Source: Cunninghamella blakesleeana
Taxonomy: Eukaryota > Mucoromycota > Mucoromycetes > Mucorales > Cunninghamellaceae
Direction: 5' to 3'
DNA length: 64,000 nucleotides
Assembly (NCBI GenBank): GCA_017871115.1
Contig: JAFCIZ010000005.1
Coordinates: forward strand, 4,519,501 to 4,583,500
A model generated the notes under the pieces. It was not told the DNA's origin. It worked only from the letters and a program-made list of their open reading frames with translations, and made no database searches. The position numbers were made by a program, and so were the translations under genes. This document shows positions 47,118 through 60,950 of this stretch, in pieces. How positions within the stretch are numbered: position 1 is the stretch's first letter; every line of letters starts with the position of its first letter.

Positions 47118-50100
47118 TTATAATCTAATAGTAGGTTCAATAACTAAGGCGGTATATTCATGATCTTGAACTGTATTATCAAGCATGTTGTATGATAATT
47201 GTCGTTCTCTTGGTTGGCGCTGTGGTACAGATTGTGGTTGTATTTGTTGCTGTTGTTTAAGTGCTAATAATTCATCTTTTTCTAAACCAAGGGTATTATC
47301 TTCATCTTCATCTTCATCAATTATACTTACATGACCTAATTTATAAAAATAAAAAACATAAAGTAAGTTTATGGTCAGCAACCCATTTTTCCTTTTTGAC
47401 TTTTTCCAGCAATGACAATAAAATAAATATACTTACTTTGCGTTCTTTTCTCCAACTTAACAATTGATTGAGGAGCGCCATCCATATAATGAATACTATT
47501 ACGATTACTTCGAGGACGAGACAAATGAGATGCACGAGAAGAGTTGAGAGAAAGATGGCTATAATTATTATTGGTAGGTATCATTGTATTCAAGGTATAA
47601 GCATTATATTCAGCAGCAGAAGAAGGAGGGGGAGTAGTATTAGAGATACTATTGTTATTATTATTTTCTTGAGAAGGTGAAAAATTAGGTATGAGAACAT
47701 TGTTTGCATCGTCATGTTTTGTCCAGAAAACATAATCAAATTCAGATAAAAATAAATTGAAAAGTACAGCAGGGATACCAAGTGTAGCAGAAAAAACAAT
47801 ACCGATGTTTCTTAGGGTCATTTTGTTTACACCAGAATTTTCAACTACACGAATTAAATGAGCTGATAAAGTACGTAATAATGTATAATTTGCTAATGGT
47901 AATGTGGATACAAGTCTACCTAATTCATTTGTACGCTCTTGTCGATCATTAATATCTATTATTATTATTATTTTAAAAAGTGAAATAACAATAATAACAA
48001 TAATAATAATATAGTTAATATACAAATTATTTTAGATCTTGTATAATTTTTAATCTTTATTATAAATATATATTTATATAACTTACCAGCTACACGTAAG
48101 AAATCATCCAATAATTCTTCTGTTAAAACACTTCCAGGTAATTCACGGAACCACATTTTTAATAAACCAGCAATAGCGTGAACTTCATAATTATATTCGT
48201 CAAGTTCTAAAAGTAAGACATCACCTTCTACACTCGGGATAATTTAATTAAAATAAAATAAATTGAAAGAAAAATGAATAAAACATACTTGAGAATATCT
48301 CTTTATATATATGATCTAATACTACTTTTAATCTTATTATTTTACCTTCATTAAATTTTTCTTTCAATTTTCTAATCTTTGCAGCACTTCCACTTAAACG
48401 GTAAATACCTTCTTCTTGAGCAGCATCCTTTGCTTCCAAATATTCAATACAACGGTAAACAATAGCTGGTAATTCATATTTTTCAGAGATACGACGCACA
48501 TTCACAGCTTCTTCTAAAGGAATACCAAATACTTGGTTTGGACCACGTTCACCTATAGGAGTAGGTGTTGTATCTAACAAACCTACTAAACCATTTGAAT
48601 TCATTAATGCAGTTGCTTGTTCTGGGCTAAGTCCTTGTAAATTAGGTAAAGTAGCTATATTACTATCGTTGGTGGTAGTACCAGCAGATTTCTTTCTTCC
48701 CCAAAAATTACGAGATTTTCCACTATTCTTTTCCTCCATTGCAGTATTATCATTTTGATGTTGGTGTTCTGATATTTCTCTCATGACATTTTCATCTAAA
48801 CTAGATCGTTGGCGAGCATGACGTTGTTGATTGGAATCTTTTCTTTTCTTTTTTAGACTAGAAGCATCGGATCGAGAACGTTGTAAATATTTATTTAATT
48901 GTTGACGATAATCGATAGGCTGTTGTTGATTAGATGAGGAAGGCTTTTGACCAAGGTTATCATGATCCACATACTGTTTCATAGCTTCTACCCATTGATC
49001 TCGTTCCATATCAGAGTCAGCACATAATACATGTCGATGGATACCATTAGGTGCGGATTTTTTAGGTTCCAAAATTAAAAATGCGTGACGGTAAGCATCT
49101 TCAGATCCTGATTGTGTTATTTGACTACCAATTTGTGCATATACCAAATTAATTGAACCAAGATATTGACCTCCTTTCTATATATATAAAATAAAATAGT
49201 ATAACATAAAAAATATATAATATTAATATGCGGTATTAAAAATGAATAATTATCTTATTTATTTTCTTGTAAAAAAAAGAAACACTTACATTTTCAAAAT
49301 AATTAAGAACAGGGCCATCTAATACAAAGAATCTCATTTTCCAACCTCCAAAGTTTTTACCACGTTTGGTAAGATATCCATACTTCTTTTTAGGAGGCTA
49401 TTAAAAAAATAGAAAAGAAAGAAAAAACAATGACATTAGAAAAATACATTTCCCCCCTTATATATTATCACTATAATATATATATTTATAATTACCCCGT
49501 TACGTTCTTGTAATACGTTGGAGCATAAGAATTCACATAAATCAGATATATTTTCTAAACGCAAAGTAAGTATATTCTGAAGATAAAGTTCAACCATGGA
49601 CTATTCGAATTTATTAAATATATATATAATTTATATTAGTACAATTATGAAATATAATTTATACATATATTATTATTATTATTATTATTATTATATTCTA
49701 ATACAATTATTACCTTTCTTTCATCTACTTTACTTGGAGCACGAGATATAAATAATGATTTATCAGGTAAACGGAATAATAATGAATCAATATTAGGATT
49801 CTTAGTTTTGATCTAATTTTTTAAAAAAAATAAAATAAAGAGTTTAAAAGTAAATTAGTATTTTTATATATTTCGTCGTTATATTATTGTTACTATTAAA
49901 GTGTCTTTTTTTTTTTTTTACTTTATAATCCAAAGCAATGAAATCCGAAAATAATTTTTCAGCTCTCCATAATTCATCCATTCCTTGAGCATGTACTTGA
50001 GAGATTTTACCAACAGCCACTGTAAAAGAAAAGATTTCTTTGCCCTTTTCATTTGTAGTCATATTTGAACTAAGGACTTTGACTGTGATATCTTTTAGCA

Positions 50101-51268
50101 TTGGAGTATCATTATGAGAAGCAGCAGTTGTGTTAGGGTTAGGAGGAGGGGACATGAGCGAACCATCATTACTATGATTTGTAGGTACAGGTATTAAAAC
50201 ATCATCTAAGGAAGGATCAAAATAACCATCTTCATAACGAACGTATTCACCAGAAGCTTTATTGTTATTATTATTATTATTATCAGTAGCATTGATTGTA
50301 GAACAGTCTTCCTCTTCTTCCATAAATTTACTAATGGCATAAGACTGTTGTTGCTGCTTCTGTTGTAGTTGATTTTGATGTTGCAATTGTTGCAATTGTT
50401 GTATTTCCCGTTGTGAAGAGATTTTATATTCCAAAAAGGAAGAGCGATCAGCAGGTTGGAAAAGAGCAGGAGCCGAGAGTTGGCGATGAGGAGGGGGAGG
50501 AGAAGGAGAAGGTCCATGTCTCTGAGGAGGAGGAGGTAAAGGAGAATGAGTAATAAAAGGAGTAATTGGAGTAGAAGAAGATAAAGTAGAAGTAGGAAGA
50601 GATTGGCCACCATCTTTTCTTCGTAAAGCTTCGTGATATTTTGCATACAACATAATATCTTTTTCATCCATATCCATATTATTCAAAGTTGTTATATCAT
50701 TTTTAACCATATCATCCTCCATAGTGGGTGAAACGCTTATATTGGCTGGATTTGCTGTAGTAGGAGTAACCATTGTGTCATTATTAGTATTAATACTATA
50801 ATTACTATTATTATTGTTAATATTAAGAGGTTTAGGTATATCCGAATTAGATTCATTTGACATGAACATGAAGTCAAAAGCAGAAGAAGAAGTAGAAGGG
50901 TTCATAGTATCATTCTTATTGATAGTAATAGCTGCTGTTGTATTAATAGAAGGAATAGGGCTTGAAGTAGAAGTTCTTAAATTAATTGTATTGTTACTAT
51001 TATTATTATTTTTATTTTCTAAACTAGGATCCACCGCTGGCAAAGGACGGCGAGCATAGTGTTCCGCTTCAGAAGAATCGGATGGTGGCGAGTTAGGTTG
51101 GTTGGTCTGTTTGAGTAATAAGTCTCTTTCTAAGGTTACTTGAGATAATTGGTTTTGAAGGTCTTGTATAATAGATCGCTGTTTTTCAATAATTTTCCAT
51201 AGTTGGTCATTTTGCTGATGAGGAGAAGCTAAAAAGGGGTCAATAGATGAGGCCACTTGAGTGGTCAT
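47118..51268 (-). CDS. BEM3: Rho GTPase-activating protein with PX and PH domains (Bem3-like)
   Basis: Eight exons (51268-49922, 49812-49714, 49600-49496, 49397-49290, 49177-48346, 48227-48087, 47955-47437, 47335-47118) give 1122 aa. An N-terminal coiled coil (IIEKQRSIIQDLQNQLSQVT) precedes a long Ser/Thr/Pro/Asn-rich region. A PX domain spans about 385-510 (ITVKVLSSN ... ELWRAEKLFSDFIALDYK ... LFRLPDKSLF). A PH domain spans about 520-640 (KKYGYLTKRGKNFGGWKMRF ... DQWVEAM). The RhoGAP domain starts near 740 (VFGIPLEEAV) and has the arginine finger in EEGIYRLSGSAAKI, then AIAGLLKMWFRELPGSVLT and NIGIVFSATLG. The order PX-PH-RhoGAP is that of yeast Bem3, a Cdc42 GAP at sites of polarised growth. 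The PX and PH domains bind phosphoinositides. Confidence 0.92.
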
Positions 51269-53181
51269 AATAAATTAATATATTAAAAAAAAAAAAAAAG
51301 AAATGGAAAGAGTGAAAAAGGAATGGAGTAAGTGAAAGTATTAAAAATAATAAGAGAAAAATAAAAAAATGAGAGTTGGAAAGAAAAATGAAAAAATGAT
51401 CGCCTATATTTTTTTTTTTAATTTTAAAGATTTTAAGTTCCACCAGTGGCATATGAAGGTTTGAGAAAAAAAAAATTAAATTTTTTGTAGGTCCGCTTTT
51501 CTTCAATTTTAATATAAAAAAAAACTATTAAAAGGATATATTTGATTATTGTTTTTATTATTTGATTATATTTGAATAAATATATGACGGTCATATAAAG
51601 AAATTTATTATATTGTCATATTATAAATATATATACATATATACATATATACATATACATATATAATTATATAGACATATTTATATAAATATATGATATT
51701 ATTGATATGAAGAATATCATTAATATTATGATAATTTTTTTATATTATATTTTTTTAATATTAAAAAAACGAACTCTCTTGATAAAATTAAAAAACTTGG
51801 ATGATGACACTATGCCTTTCAAAGATAGTATCACAAAGCTTATTTCTGTAAATATGAAATCTACACGTGTTTTCTCTTCATAAAAGTAAATTCAACTTTT
51901 TATTAAAAAAAAAAGAGGAAAAAGGCTTGAAGATATATATTAAATGTCACACTCTATACAACTGATTTAACTTTTTTTGAATAAAATATATTTAACGAAT
52001 AAATAAAACATGAAGCCGTCTTGGTGATAATCTTTTATTCAAATATAAAATCATCATCATCATCATCATCTATTGATATTCTATATTCTTATATATACTT
52101 GCATTTAATTATCTTTTTTAACTGTATATATATATATATATTAATAAATAATGAATTGGATAATAATCAAAAGAAAAAAAAGAAAAAGAAAATATATACG
52201 TAATTCAGAAAAATTATATAATTACAAAATTCTATTTTCTGGCACTTGGTATTTTTATATTTATGTATTTATATCGGAGAATTAAAAAAAGTTTAATTCC
52301 CAGTAATAAATTTAATAATAGAATAAATACTCTCAGTCATCATCATTTTTTTAATTAAAAAGTAAAATAATAAAAAAAGGCGCGGATAAGGTGTTGCAAA
52401 GTAAATGATGATGAACTTTTTTGCTTTATTTATTTTAATTAATACGTTATGTTATAAATAATCAAAATAAAGTTATAAAAATTCTTTTTTAAAAGCGAAT
52501 CTTTTCTATATCCGGAAACATTTTTAAACAAAGAAATAAGAATCATCTTAATTTGGTGATCAAAATGAAAAATAACTAAGCAAGTTTATAAATCATCCTA
52601 ATTATAATAAAATAATAATAATAGTAGTAATATCAATTGATATATGTATATCTAACATTTTCTCCCTTAAGGAGCTCTCTTCCATTTACATATCTTATGT
52701 GTCTTACTGTTTTTATTATTAAAATGCTGATTAAAACCCCGGATAATAAGTTTGGAAGCCTTTTTTTATTATCGCATAAAAATAATAAAGTTCTTGATAA
52801 TTTTATTTTGCAAGATATTATTCAATTAAATATATCAATTACAAGACGGTATAGGTCAGAAATTATATCAATTACAAAAAAGGAAATTGATTTTTTTTAA
52901 CAAAAAAATAAAATAAAAAGGTCAGTGTATAATCAACTAATAGAATCCCCTTTTTTTGAAAAAAAAAAAAAAAATCATCCGGGTCTTTTTTTTTGTATAT
53001 ATAGATAGTAATTATTTACATTTTACATGATAAACTTGAAAGGATGACTTTCTAGGGAAACTTTAGGATAGCCCTATTATATATTTTCAACATTTTTCTT
53101 TCTTTCTTTTTTTCTTTCCTTTTTTCTTTTTCTTTCTTTCTTTCTTTTTAAGCAAATACCATATTTTATTTATTTATTTTA
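51269..53181. other. Long divergent intergenic, RhoGAP / ceramidase
   Basis: 1.9 kb with no supportable gene. It contains ATAC/TATA repeats at 51628-51662, an ATC microsatellite at about 52047-52070 and a long T/C tract at 53094-53150 before the ceramidase start. The frame at 52637-52900 has no domain and is read as chance. Confidence 0.5.
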
Positions 53182-56100
53182 ATGATAATGAATTTATCAT
53201 TTGTATTTATCATATTTTATTTTATTTTAATCAATAATGTAAGAGGATACCGTATAGGTAGTGGCAAAGGAGACATTACTGCCTCAGTAGTTGAACATTG
53301 TTTATTTGGTTATGCGGATTTTAGTCAAATAGGTCAAGGCATACTACAACGAGTTTATGCAAGGGCTTATATTATAGTTGATGATGAGCATGATAATAAA
53401 CGTCTAGTGTTTGTTAATACCGATACTCAATCCTCTAGCGACATCATTAAATATTTAGTTGTTGAAAAACTAAAAGCTATATACGGTCCGGATTTATACA
53501 CTCTGCAAAATATAATGATAGCAAGTACTCATACTCATTCAAACGTTGGTGGCTATCTTTCTTATAGTAATATAAAAAAGAAAAAAAAAAGAAAAAAAGC
53601 GAAAATGCAACGAAAAGTCGGGGTTTTTCCATTGACCTATTTTAGTTTTTTTTTTAAAAAAACTAATTTTTTTTCTTCCCCTCTTTTTTTTTAAAAAAAA
53701 TATGAAAATTATAATAATAATGGATAAGCTTTATATGAAATACCTGCAAAAGGATTTATAGAAGAAACTGTACAAACATTAGTCACTGGTATTGTTACAG
53801 CTATCACCCGGGCTCATCGTAATCTTGACGATGGAGTACTCACGTTTCATTCAGGTGAACTCTTAAATACCAATATCAATCGCTCACCTGCCGCCTATTT
53901 ACTCAATAAGGATGCTAATCAATATACCTATGACGTTGATAAAACAATGTCAATACTTGGATTTCATTCTAAACAAAAAGAAACCGATTTAGGTCTAGTT
54001 AGTTGGTAAAATAAATAAAAATAAAAATAATGTATATGGGCTTTTTATATATAAAGACACACTCTTTTATATCAATATATTATTATTATTATTATTTAAA
54101 TAGGTTTGCTGTTCATGGTGTCTCAGTAAATAAAACAAATAGACTTGTTAATGGTGATAATAAAGGGTATGCTTCTTATTATATAGAAAATTTAATCAAG
54201 AAGAACAGAACTTCAGCATTTGTAGCTGCTTTTCCGAATGCAAATGAAGGCGATGTTAGTCCAAATACATTAGGTTCCTACTGTACTGGAACAAATCAAC
54301 CATGTGATGGGACAAAAAATACAAAATGCCCATTTTTTTCTAAATGTCAAGGAAGGTAATCATGGTGAAATATATAGAATTAATTATCACCATCATCACT
54401 ATATTAAGGTTGCTATATATATTTTATTATTTATATATATATAGAGGACCTGGAGTTGATGACCACTTAGAATCAAATCGGATTATAGGAGAAAATCAAG
54501 GAAAGAAAGCAATAGAATTATATGAACAAGCCAAAGAGCATGATGGATACAACATAGATGGTCCTATTGATTATAGACAAGTTTACTGGAATGTCAGTCA
54601 TTCAAAAATTTTACAATCAGATGGTTCTTATCATTCATTATGTCCTCCTGCAATGGTAAAAAAAAATGATCAAAAATATTTATATATTCATGATTTTATC
54701 ATAATAATAATAATGTTAGTATTAATATCATATTTATTTAATAATATATATGTTGCTCATTTAAAGGGCTTAGCTTTTGGTAAGAATATATATATATATA
54801 TTTACGAGTATTGTGCTATTTTATATTCTAATCATTAATCATTTTCATTAGCCGCTGGCACAACCGACGAAGAGCCAAGTATAGGAATTTACCAGGTAAA
54901 ACAAAAATAAAATAAATTAAAATAAAAGAATAAAAAAAACAAACTATTTAATCAAGTCAAACTGTATTTTCTCACTGTCTTTATTTTTATTATTGTTTTT
55001 TCTTGATAGAATGCTACAAAGATGCCGTTTTATTTAAAATTAATTAGATTACTACTTAAAGAACCAAGTAAACAACAAAAAGCCTGTCATGCGCCTAAAC
55101 CAATTCTTTTAGACACCGGTGAACTTTTTTTCCCTCATTCCTGGCAACCTCATATTTTGGACATACAATTATTCCGCCTTGGTCATGTTTATATTGCTGC
55201 TGTGCCTGCTGAATTTACAACTATGAGTGGGAGACGATTACGACAGGCTATCAAGGATACAGTTGTTGAATATGGTTCTAATCCAAATGATACTACTGTC
55301 ATTATATCTGGTTTAAGCAATGGTTATTCGGTTAGTTATACATATATATAGCAGAGATAAAAAAGGAAATAAATAAATGAATTAAAGTTACAACATGTGA
55401 TGTATTATATATAATGTCGCATACCTAACTTATTATTATTATTATTTAGTCTTACGTGGCTACATATGAAGAATATCAAATGCAAAGATTTGAAGGCGCA
55501 TCGGTAATATGATAGAAACAATAACAACAATAAAATATATACTTATAAACATTATATAAATATTTATGTATTATTGTCGTTGTTATATTTGTTATTAATA
55601 TTAACAGACTGCCTATGGACCATATACTTTAGAAGGATATATACATGTTTTTAAAAAATTAGCTAAATCAATTATCACCCAGCAACCTATTGAACTATCA
55701 CCAGATGTACCTTTTGAATCTGGTATTACTCCACAGGTTGCCTCTTCTTTCGATTTTACTCCTATTGTTGGTGTAGACCGCCCAAAATTATTTACAAAAT
55801 TTGGTGATGTATTAAAAGATGTCTCTAGAGTTTATCATCGCCCTACCTCTTCCCAACAAAAGGTCATGATTTCTGCTACTTTCATAGCTGGAAATCCAAG
55901 GCATAATACTATGCTTGACAGCACATATTTAACTGTAGAAAAGAAATCAATTGATGGACATTGGAAAATAATTAAAACTGATCATGATTATGACACAAGG
56001 TAAAAATCAAAATAAGTAAATAAATAATCATGATATTAGATAAAATGGACGAATAGGATTTATATCGATTATTATTATAATTAGATTTCGATGGCGTAGT

Positions 56101-56501
56101 ATAAGTAAATTATTTGGACAATCGGAGGCTACAATTGAATGGGAAATAAATAATGAAACAGAAGGTAATAATAAAATACGCTTAAAGTAATAGCAACTGA
56201 AAAAGTAAATTAAATACATGGGTTAAAATCAATATACACATATGTGCTTTTTTTCTTTGTAGCTGGTACTTTTCGCATTGGTTACTTTGGTCATAATAAA
56301 GATTCGTTTTCAAGGTAAATATACATATATATATATATATAGTATTCACATAAAGCGAACAAAAAAAAAAAAAAATGAAGGAAATAAGTAAAAAAATTGT
56401 TTTGTCATCCAATCATTTCTTATTATTATTATAATTTTTAAAAAAATGATAGCTCTATCAAAGCTCATTATGGATATTCAAGCGAATTCGTAATTAAATA
56501 A
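53182..56501 (+). CDS. Neutral/alkaline ceramidase
   Basis: Twelve exons (53182-53566, 53729-54005, 54104-54355, 54445-54655, 54767-54779, 54852-54895, 55010-55330, 55450-55503, 55608-55999, 56085-56164, 56263-56314, 56453-56501) give about 709 aa, the family length. The first 22 residues are a signal peptide ending NNVRG. Diagnostic motifs: RIGSGKGDITASVVE at the mature N-terminus; MIASTHTHSNVGGYLSYTLY (zinc ligands, spans intron 1); WFAVHGVSVN; the nucleophile motif NEGDVSPN; AAGTTDEEPSIG; GLSNGYSSYVATYEEYQMQR; and QRFEGASTAYGPYTL. The enzyme hydrolyses ceramide to sphingosine and fatty acid, secreted or in the secretory/endosomal lumen. One exon is only 13 nt. A second ATG two codons in is an equal start. 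No active-site residue is missing. Confidence 0.93.
54767..54779 (+). other. 13-nt internal micro-exon of the ceramidase gene
   Basis: AAAG|GGCTTAGCTTTTG|GTAAGA adds four residues plus one base. The spliced product PAM-GLAF-AAGTTD has the same spacing as PALGYSFAAGTTD-type sequence in the family, so the exon is needed for both frame and motif. Confidence 0.75.
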
Positions 56502-57082
56502 AAGATGATTATTCCAAAAGGAAGCAAATTGCTATTATTATTTAGTAAAGGATCACAATTAATAGTAGTTAGCATAATAATAAAAAATATAATATAAATA
56601 TACATTACTATAATAGTTAGAAATAGACGCGAAAGCGCGAGAAAAAGCGGAGATTAAATATGGAGCATACAAAAAAAAAGGGATTCTGCATTTTATATTG
56701 GACGATTATTTTTTATTATACTTTATATATGTTATTTAACATAAAAGAAGCGATTTAAAAACAAAAAAAAAAAAAAGTAAACTATAATAAAATAATAATT
56801 TTCTTTAAAAACACAATCAATAACAATTTAAACTTTTTTTTAAATAAAAATCATTCTTGTGATCACAAAAAAAAAAAATGGCTGACGGAATTTAAAATAA
56901 ATCTCTTACACTTTATTCAAAAAAAAATGGCCAAGGTTTTTTTTCCTCTCTTCTCTTCCTTCTTTTTTTTTTTATTTACTAGTAAATTATAATTTATCTA
57001 CGTATTTATAAGCTTTTCTTCTTCTTTTAAATTATTTTATTATACATTTTATTATTGCTTTAATAAATACTATTATATTATA
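56502..57082. other. Intergenic, ceramidase / Rab gene
   Basis: No gene seen. A small GC-richer patch at 56627-56653 includes CGC-GAAA-GCG, which could fold as a GNRA-loop hairpin, in the probable ceramidase 3' flank. Pyrimidine-rich sequence precedes the Rab start. Confidence 0.5.
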
Positions 57083-58469
<1,387 letters not shown>

Positions 58470-59297
58470 AATCCTAAATTAAATTTGGTAGTAAAAATGA
58501 TATTTGGATGTAAGTATAATTCTTATATATATATAAATATATATAAATATGTATATACATATATTCTTATTATTTATTCTAAACATACACACCCCCTTTC
58601 TCTCCTTTTTATCCCTTTAGGCTTGATATATATATATTTTTAACCTTTTATATTTTTTTATATATACATATATATTTACAATTACATATTCCTTAAAACA
58701 ACTTCACTTTTTATTTTTTCTCACTCTTATTTATTTTATTCTATATTTTCTTTATGTCTAATCTTATTTTTTTTTTTCTCTTCTTTTATATATATATATA
58801 TATACTTCTTGATATGTTATTACTTATCTAACTTCTTTTTTTTATATATCGATATGTCTTTCAAAAGAAAAGAAAATACTATTAATAATACTTTTTCTTT
58901 TTTTACTTTTTTGATTTCAATTTTGATTTAGTATCTTTTTATTATTTTTTTATCTTTAATACAAAATCTTTAAAAAGAAATAATAAAAAAAAAGACTATA
59001 TTCCAAATAAGTAGAACGATTAGGGCACGTGATTTTCGGTTTTTAAAAAAATATTCTTGCTTATCATGTATTTTTTTTTCCTTCTTTTTTCTCTTGTTAT
59101 TTTATTTTCCTCTATTAAAAAAATTATATTAAATTATATATTCATTAAATAAAATATATTAATTCTCCTTTTCTTTTTTTTCCTTATTTTTTTCTTCTTT
59201 TCCTCTCTTTTTGTTATATTATTTACTTTTTCGTTTTTTTTCTTTTTTACTTTTTTTATTTTTTTTTAAAAATTCAATCCAAACTTTTTAAATAGTA
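58470..59297. other. Intergenic, Rab gene / UXS1
   Basis: 828 bases, no gene seen. An E-box lies at 59026-59031. A long pyrimidine-rich tract (59171-59265) precedes the UXS1 start. Confidence 0.55.
59026..59031. promoter_or_regulatory. E-box (CACGTG) upstream of UXS1
   Basis: GGGCACGTGATT contains the palindromic CACGTG core with the flanking A that, on the other strand, gives TCACGTG, the preferred site of Cbf1-type bHLH proteins. It lies 267 bases before the start codon in otherwise AT-only sequence. Function is inferred. Confidence 0.4.
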
Positions 59298-60950
59298 ATG
59301 ACAGGAAGAAACCAAGATATAACCAACTGCACCACGACTATGAATCATACAGCCACTGACACCTCCTCTTCCTCCTCGATAGTCTCACCATATTATTCTA
59401 ATAAAAAGTTTGTAGAGAATGTTGGGGATGAATCAGTAGGATCGGATGTATCATTAAACTGGCTTCGGCAACTTTATCTACCCAAGGAAAACAATAAGGA
59501 TAAAAAAGTATTTGATGATGGTACAGTGCAATATAATATGCAACGAACATATCCACCAGTAAGGCAATTAAGTCCTGCGAAAAGGGAACGGATTTTAGTA
59601 ACAGGAGGAGCAGGATTTGTTGGATCCCACTTAGTGGATCGATTAATGTGGATGGGGCATGAGGTTATTGTTTTGGATAATTTTTTTACAGGATCCAAAA
59701 GAAATGTACAGCATTGGATTGGTCACCCTCATTTTGAATTGGTAAATCATGATGTGGTGGACCCGTTCATGATTGAAGTCTCCCAAATTTATCACTTGGC
59801 TTGTCCTGCTTCACCTCCTCACTACCAATACAATCCTACTAAAACAGTGAAAACAAGTGTCATGGGAACCATTAATATGCTGGGTTTGGCTAAAAGAACT
59901 AAAGCAAGGTTTTTACTAACTTCTACTTCAGGTAAATGCTTTTAATAATGATAGTAATATAATAAAATCAAATGTAAAAGTAAAAAAATAAGAAAAACAA
60001 AAAAAGATAAATAAGGATGATATTAATAAAAAAAAAAACTATGTATAATATACTATTTATCTCTTTTAAAATATAAAGAGGTATATGGCGATCCAGAAGA
60101 ACATCCACAAAAAGAAACATATTGGGGTCATGTTAATCCAATTGGTCCTCGGGCTTGTTATGATGAAGGAAAACGAATTGCTGAAACATTAACTTATTCG
60201 TATATGCGACAAAATGATGTAGATGTTCGAGTAGCAAGAATATTCAAGTAAGAGCTGGAATGACTAAAAATAATAATAATAATAATAATAATATTAAAAT
60301 AAAAAGAATGTGAAGAAATAGCCATCATAATATATATATATATATATATATCTAATTTTTTTTTTTCTTTTTAATTCCATTTTAGTACATTTGGTATGAA
60401 ACATATTAGAAGCAATCTTGCTTTGAAAAAAAAAAAAAAATGATCAATATTATATAATATATAATCTAATCTATATACGCATTTTTTTTTATTTGTTAAT
60501 TTTAATTTATTAGGTCCTCGTATGTCACCAGCTGATGGAAGAGTTGTTAGTAATTTTATTATGCAAGCCCTTCGTGGTGAACCATTAACACTCTATGGCG
60601 ATGGTGATCAAACCCGATCATTTCAGTATATACATGATCTAGTAGATGGATTAATATTGTTAATGAATAAAAACTACATGGACCCAGTTAATTTAGGCAA
60701 TACAGAAGAATATACGATTAAAGATTTTGCTTATATGATTAAGGAACAGGTCTTATCCTCACCCGTTAAGCCTGTAGATGATGTAGAGATTAAAATATTA
60801 CCAGCAGCTATGGATGATCCAAAAAAGAGAAAGCCGGATATTAGTCGCGCTAAAAAATATTTAGGATGGGAACCTAAATTTGCTGTCAAACAAGGTTTAC
60901 AAGAAACAGTAGATTGGTTTAAATTACAAGTAGAGGAAGGGGCTATTTAA
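59298..60950 (+). CDS. UXS1: UDP-glucuronate decarboxylase (UDP-xylose synthase)
   Basis: Four exons (59298-59931, 60079-60247, 60386-60393, 60514-60950) give 415 aa. A disordered N-terminus of about 95 residues precedes the short-chain dehydrogenase core. The NAD-binding motif is [18 protein letters not shown], followed by [18 protein letters not shown], then [30 protein letters not shown] and the catalytic YxxxK in [30 protein letters not shown] and [19 protein letters not shown] complete the family pattern. The enzyme converts UDP-glucuronic acid to UDP-xylose and CO2 with bound NAD, usually in cytosol or Golgi. No transmembrane segment is seen, so the cytosolic form is more likely. Exon 3 is only 8 nt. 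The exon 2 acceptor is the first AG of an AGAG pair. Confidence 0.94.
60386..60393 (+). other. 8-nt internal micro-exon of UXS1
   Basis: TTTTAG|TACATTTG|GTATGA supplies the T that completes Asn, then Thr-Phe and the first base of Gly. This produces RIFNTFGPRM, the invariant motif of this family. Joining exon 2 directly to exon 4 loses frame. Confidence 0.85.

Noticed and set aside
50206..50667. 153-aa minus-strand frame inside the RhoGAP gene
   Set aside because: It is an out-of-frame shadow of the Ser/Pro/Asn-rich exon 1 and reads as Leu/Ile-rich low complexity.
52637..52900. 87-aa plus-strand frame between the RhoGAP and ceramidase genes
   Set aside because: No domain, no splice partners and intergenic base composition. 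Read as chance.
53567..53728. Apparent break in the ceramidase frame with a Lys-rich extension after GGYLSYS
   Set aside because: A splice from 53566 (TAT A|GTAATA) to 53729 (ATAAG|CTTTAT) restores GGYLSYTLYEIPAKGF in frame and matches the family, so this is an intron and not a pseudogene lesion.
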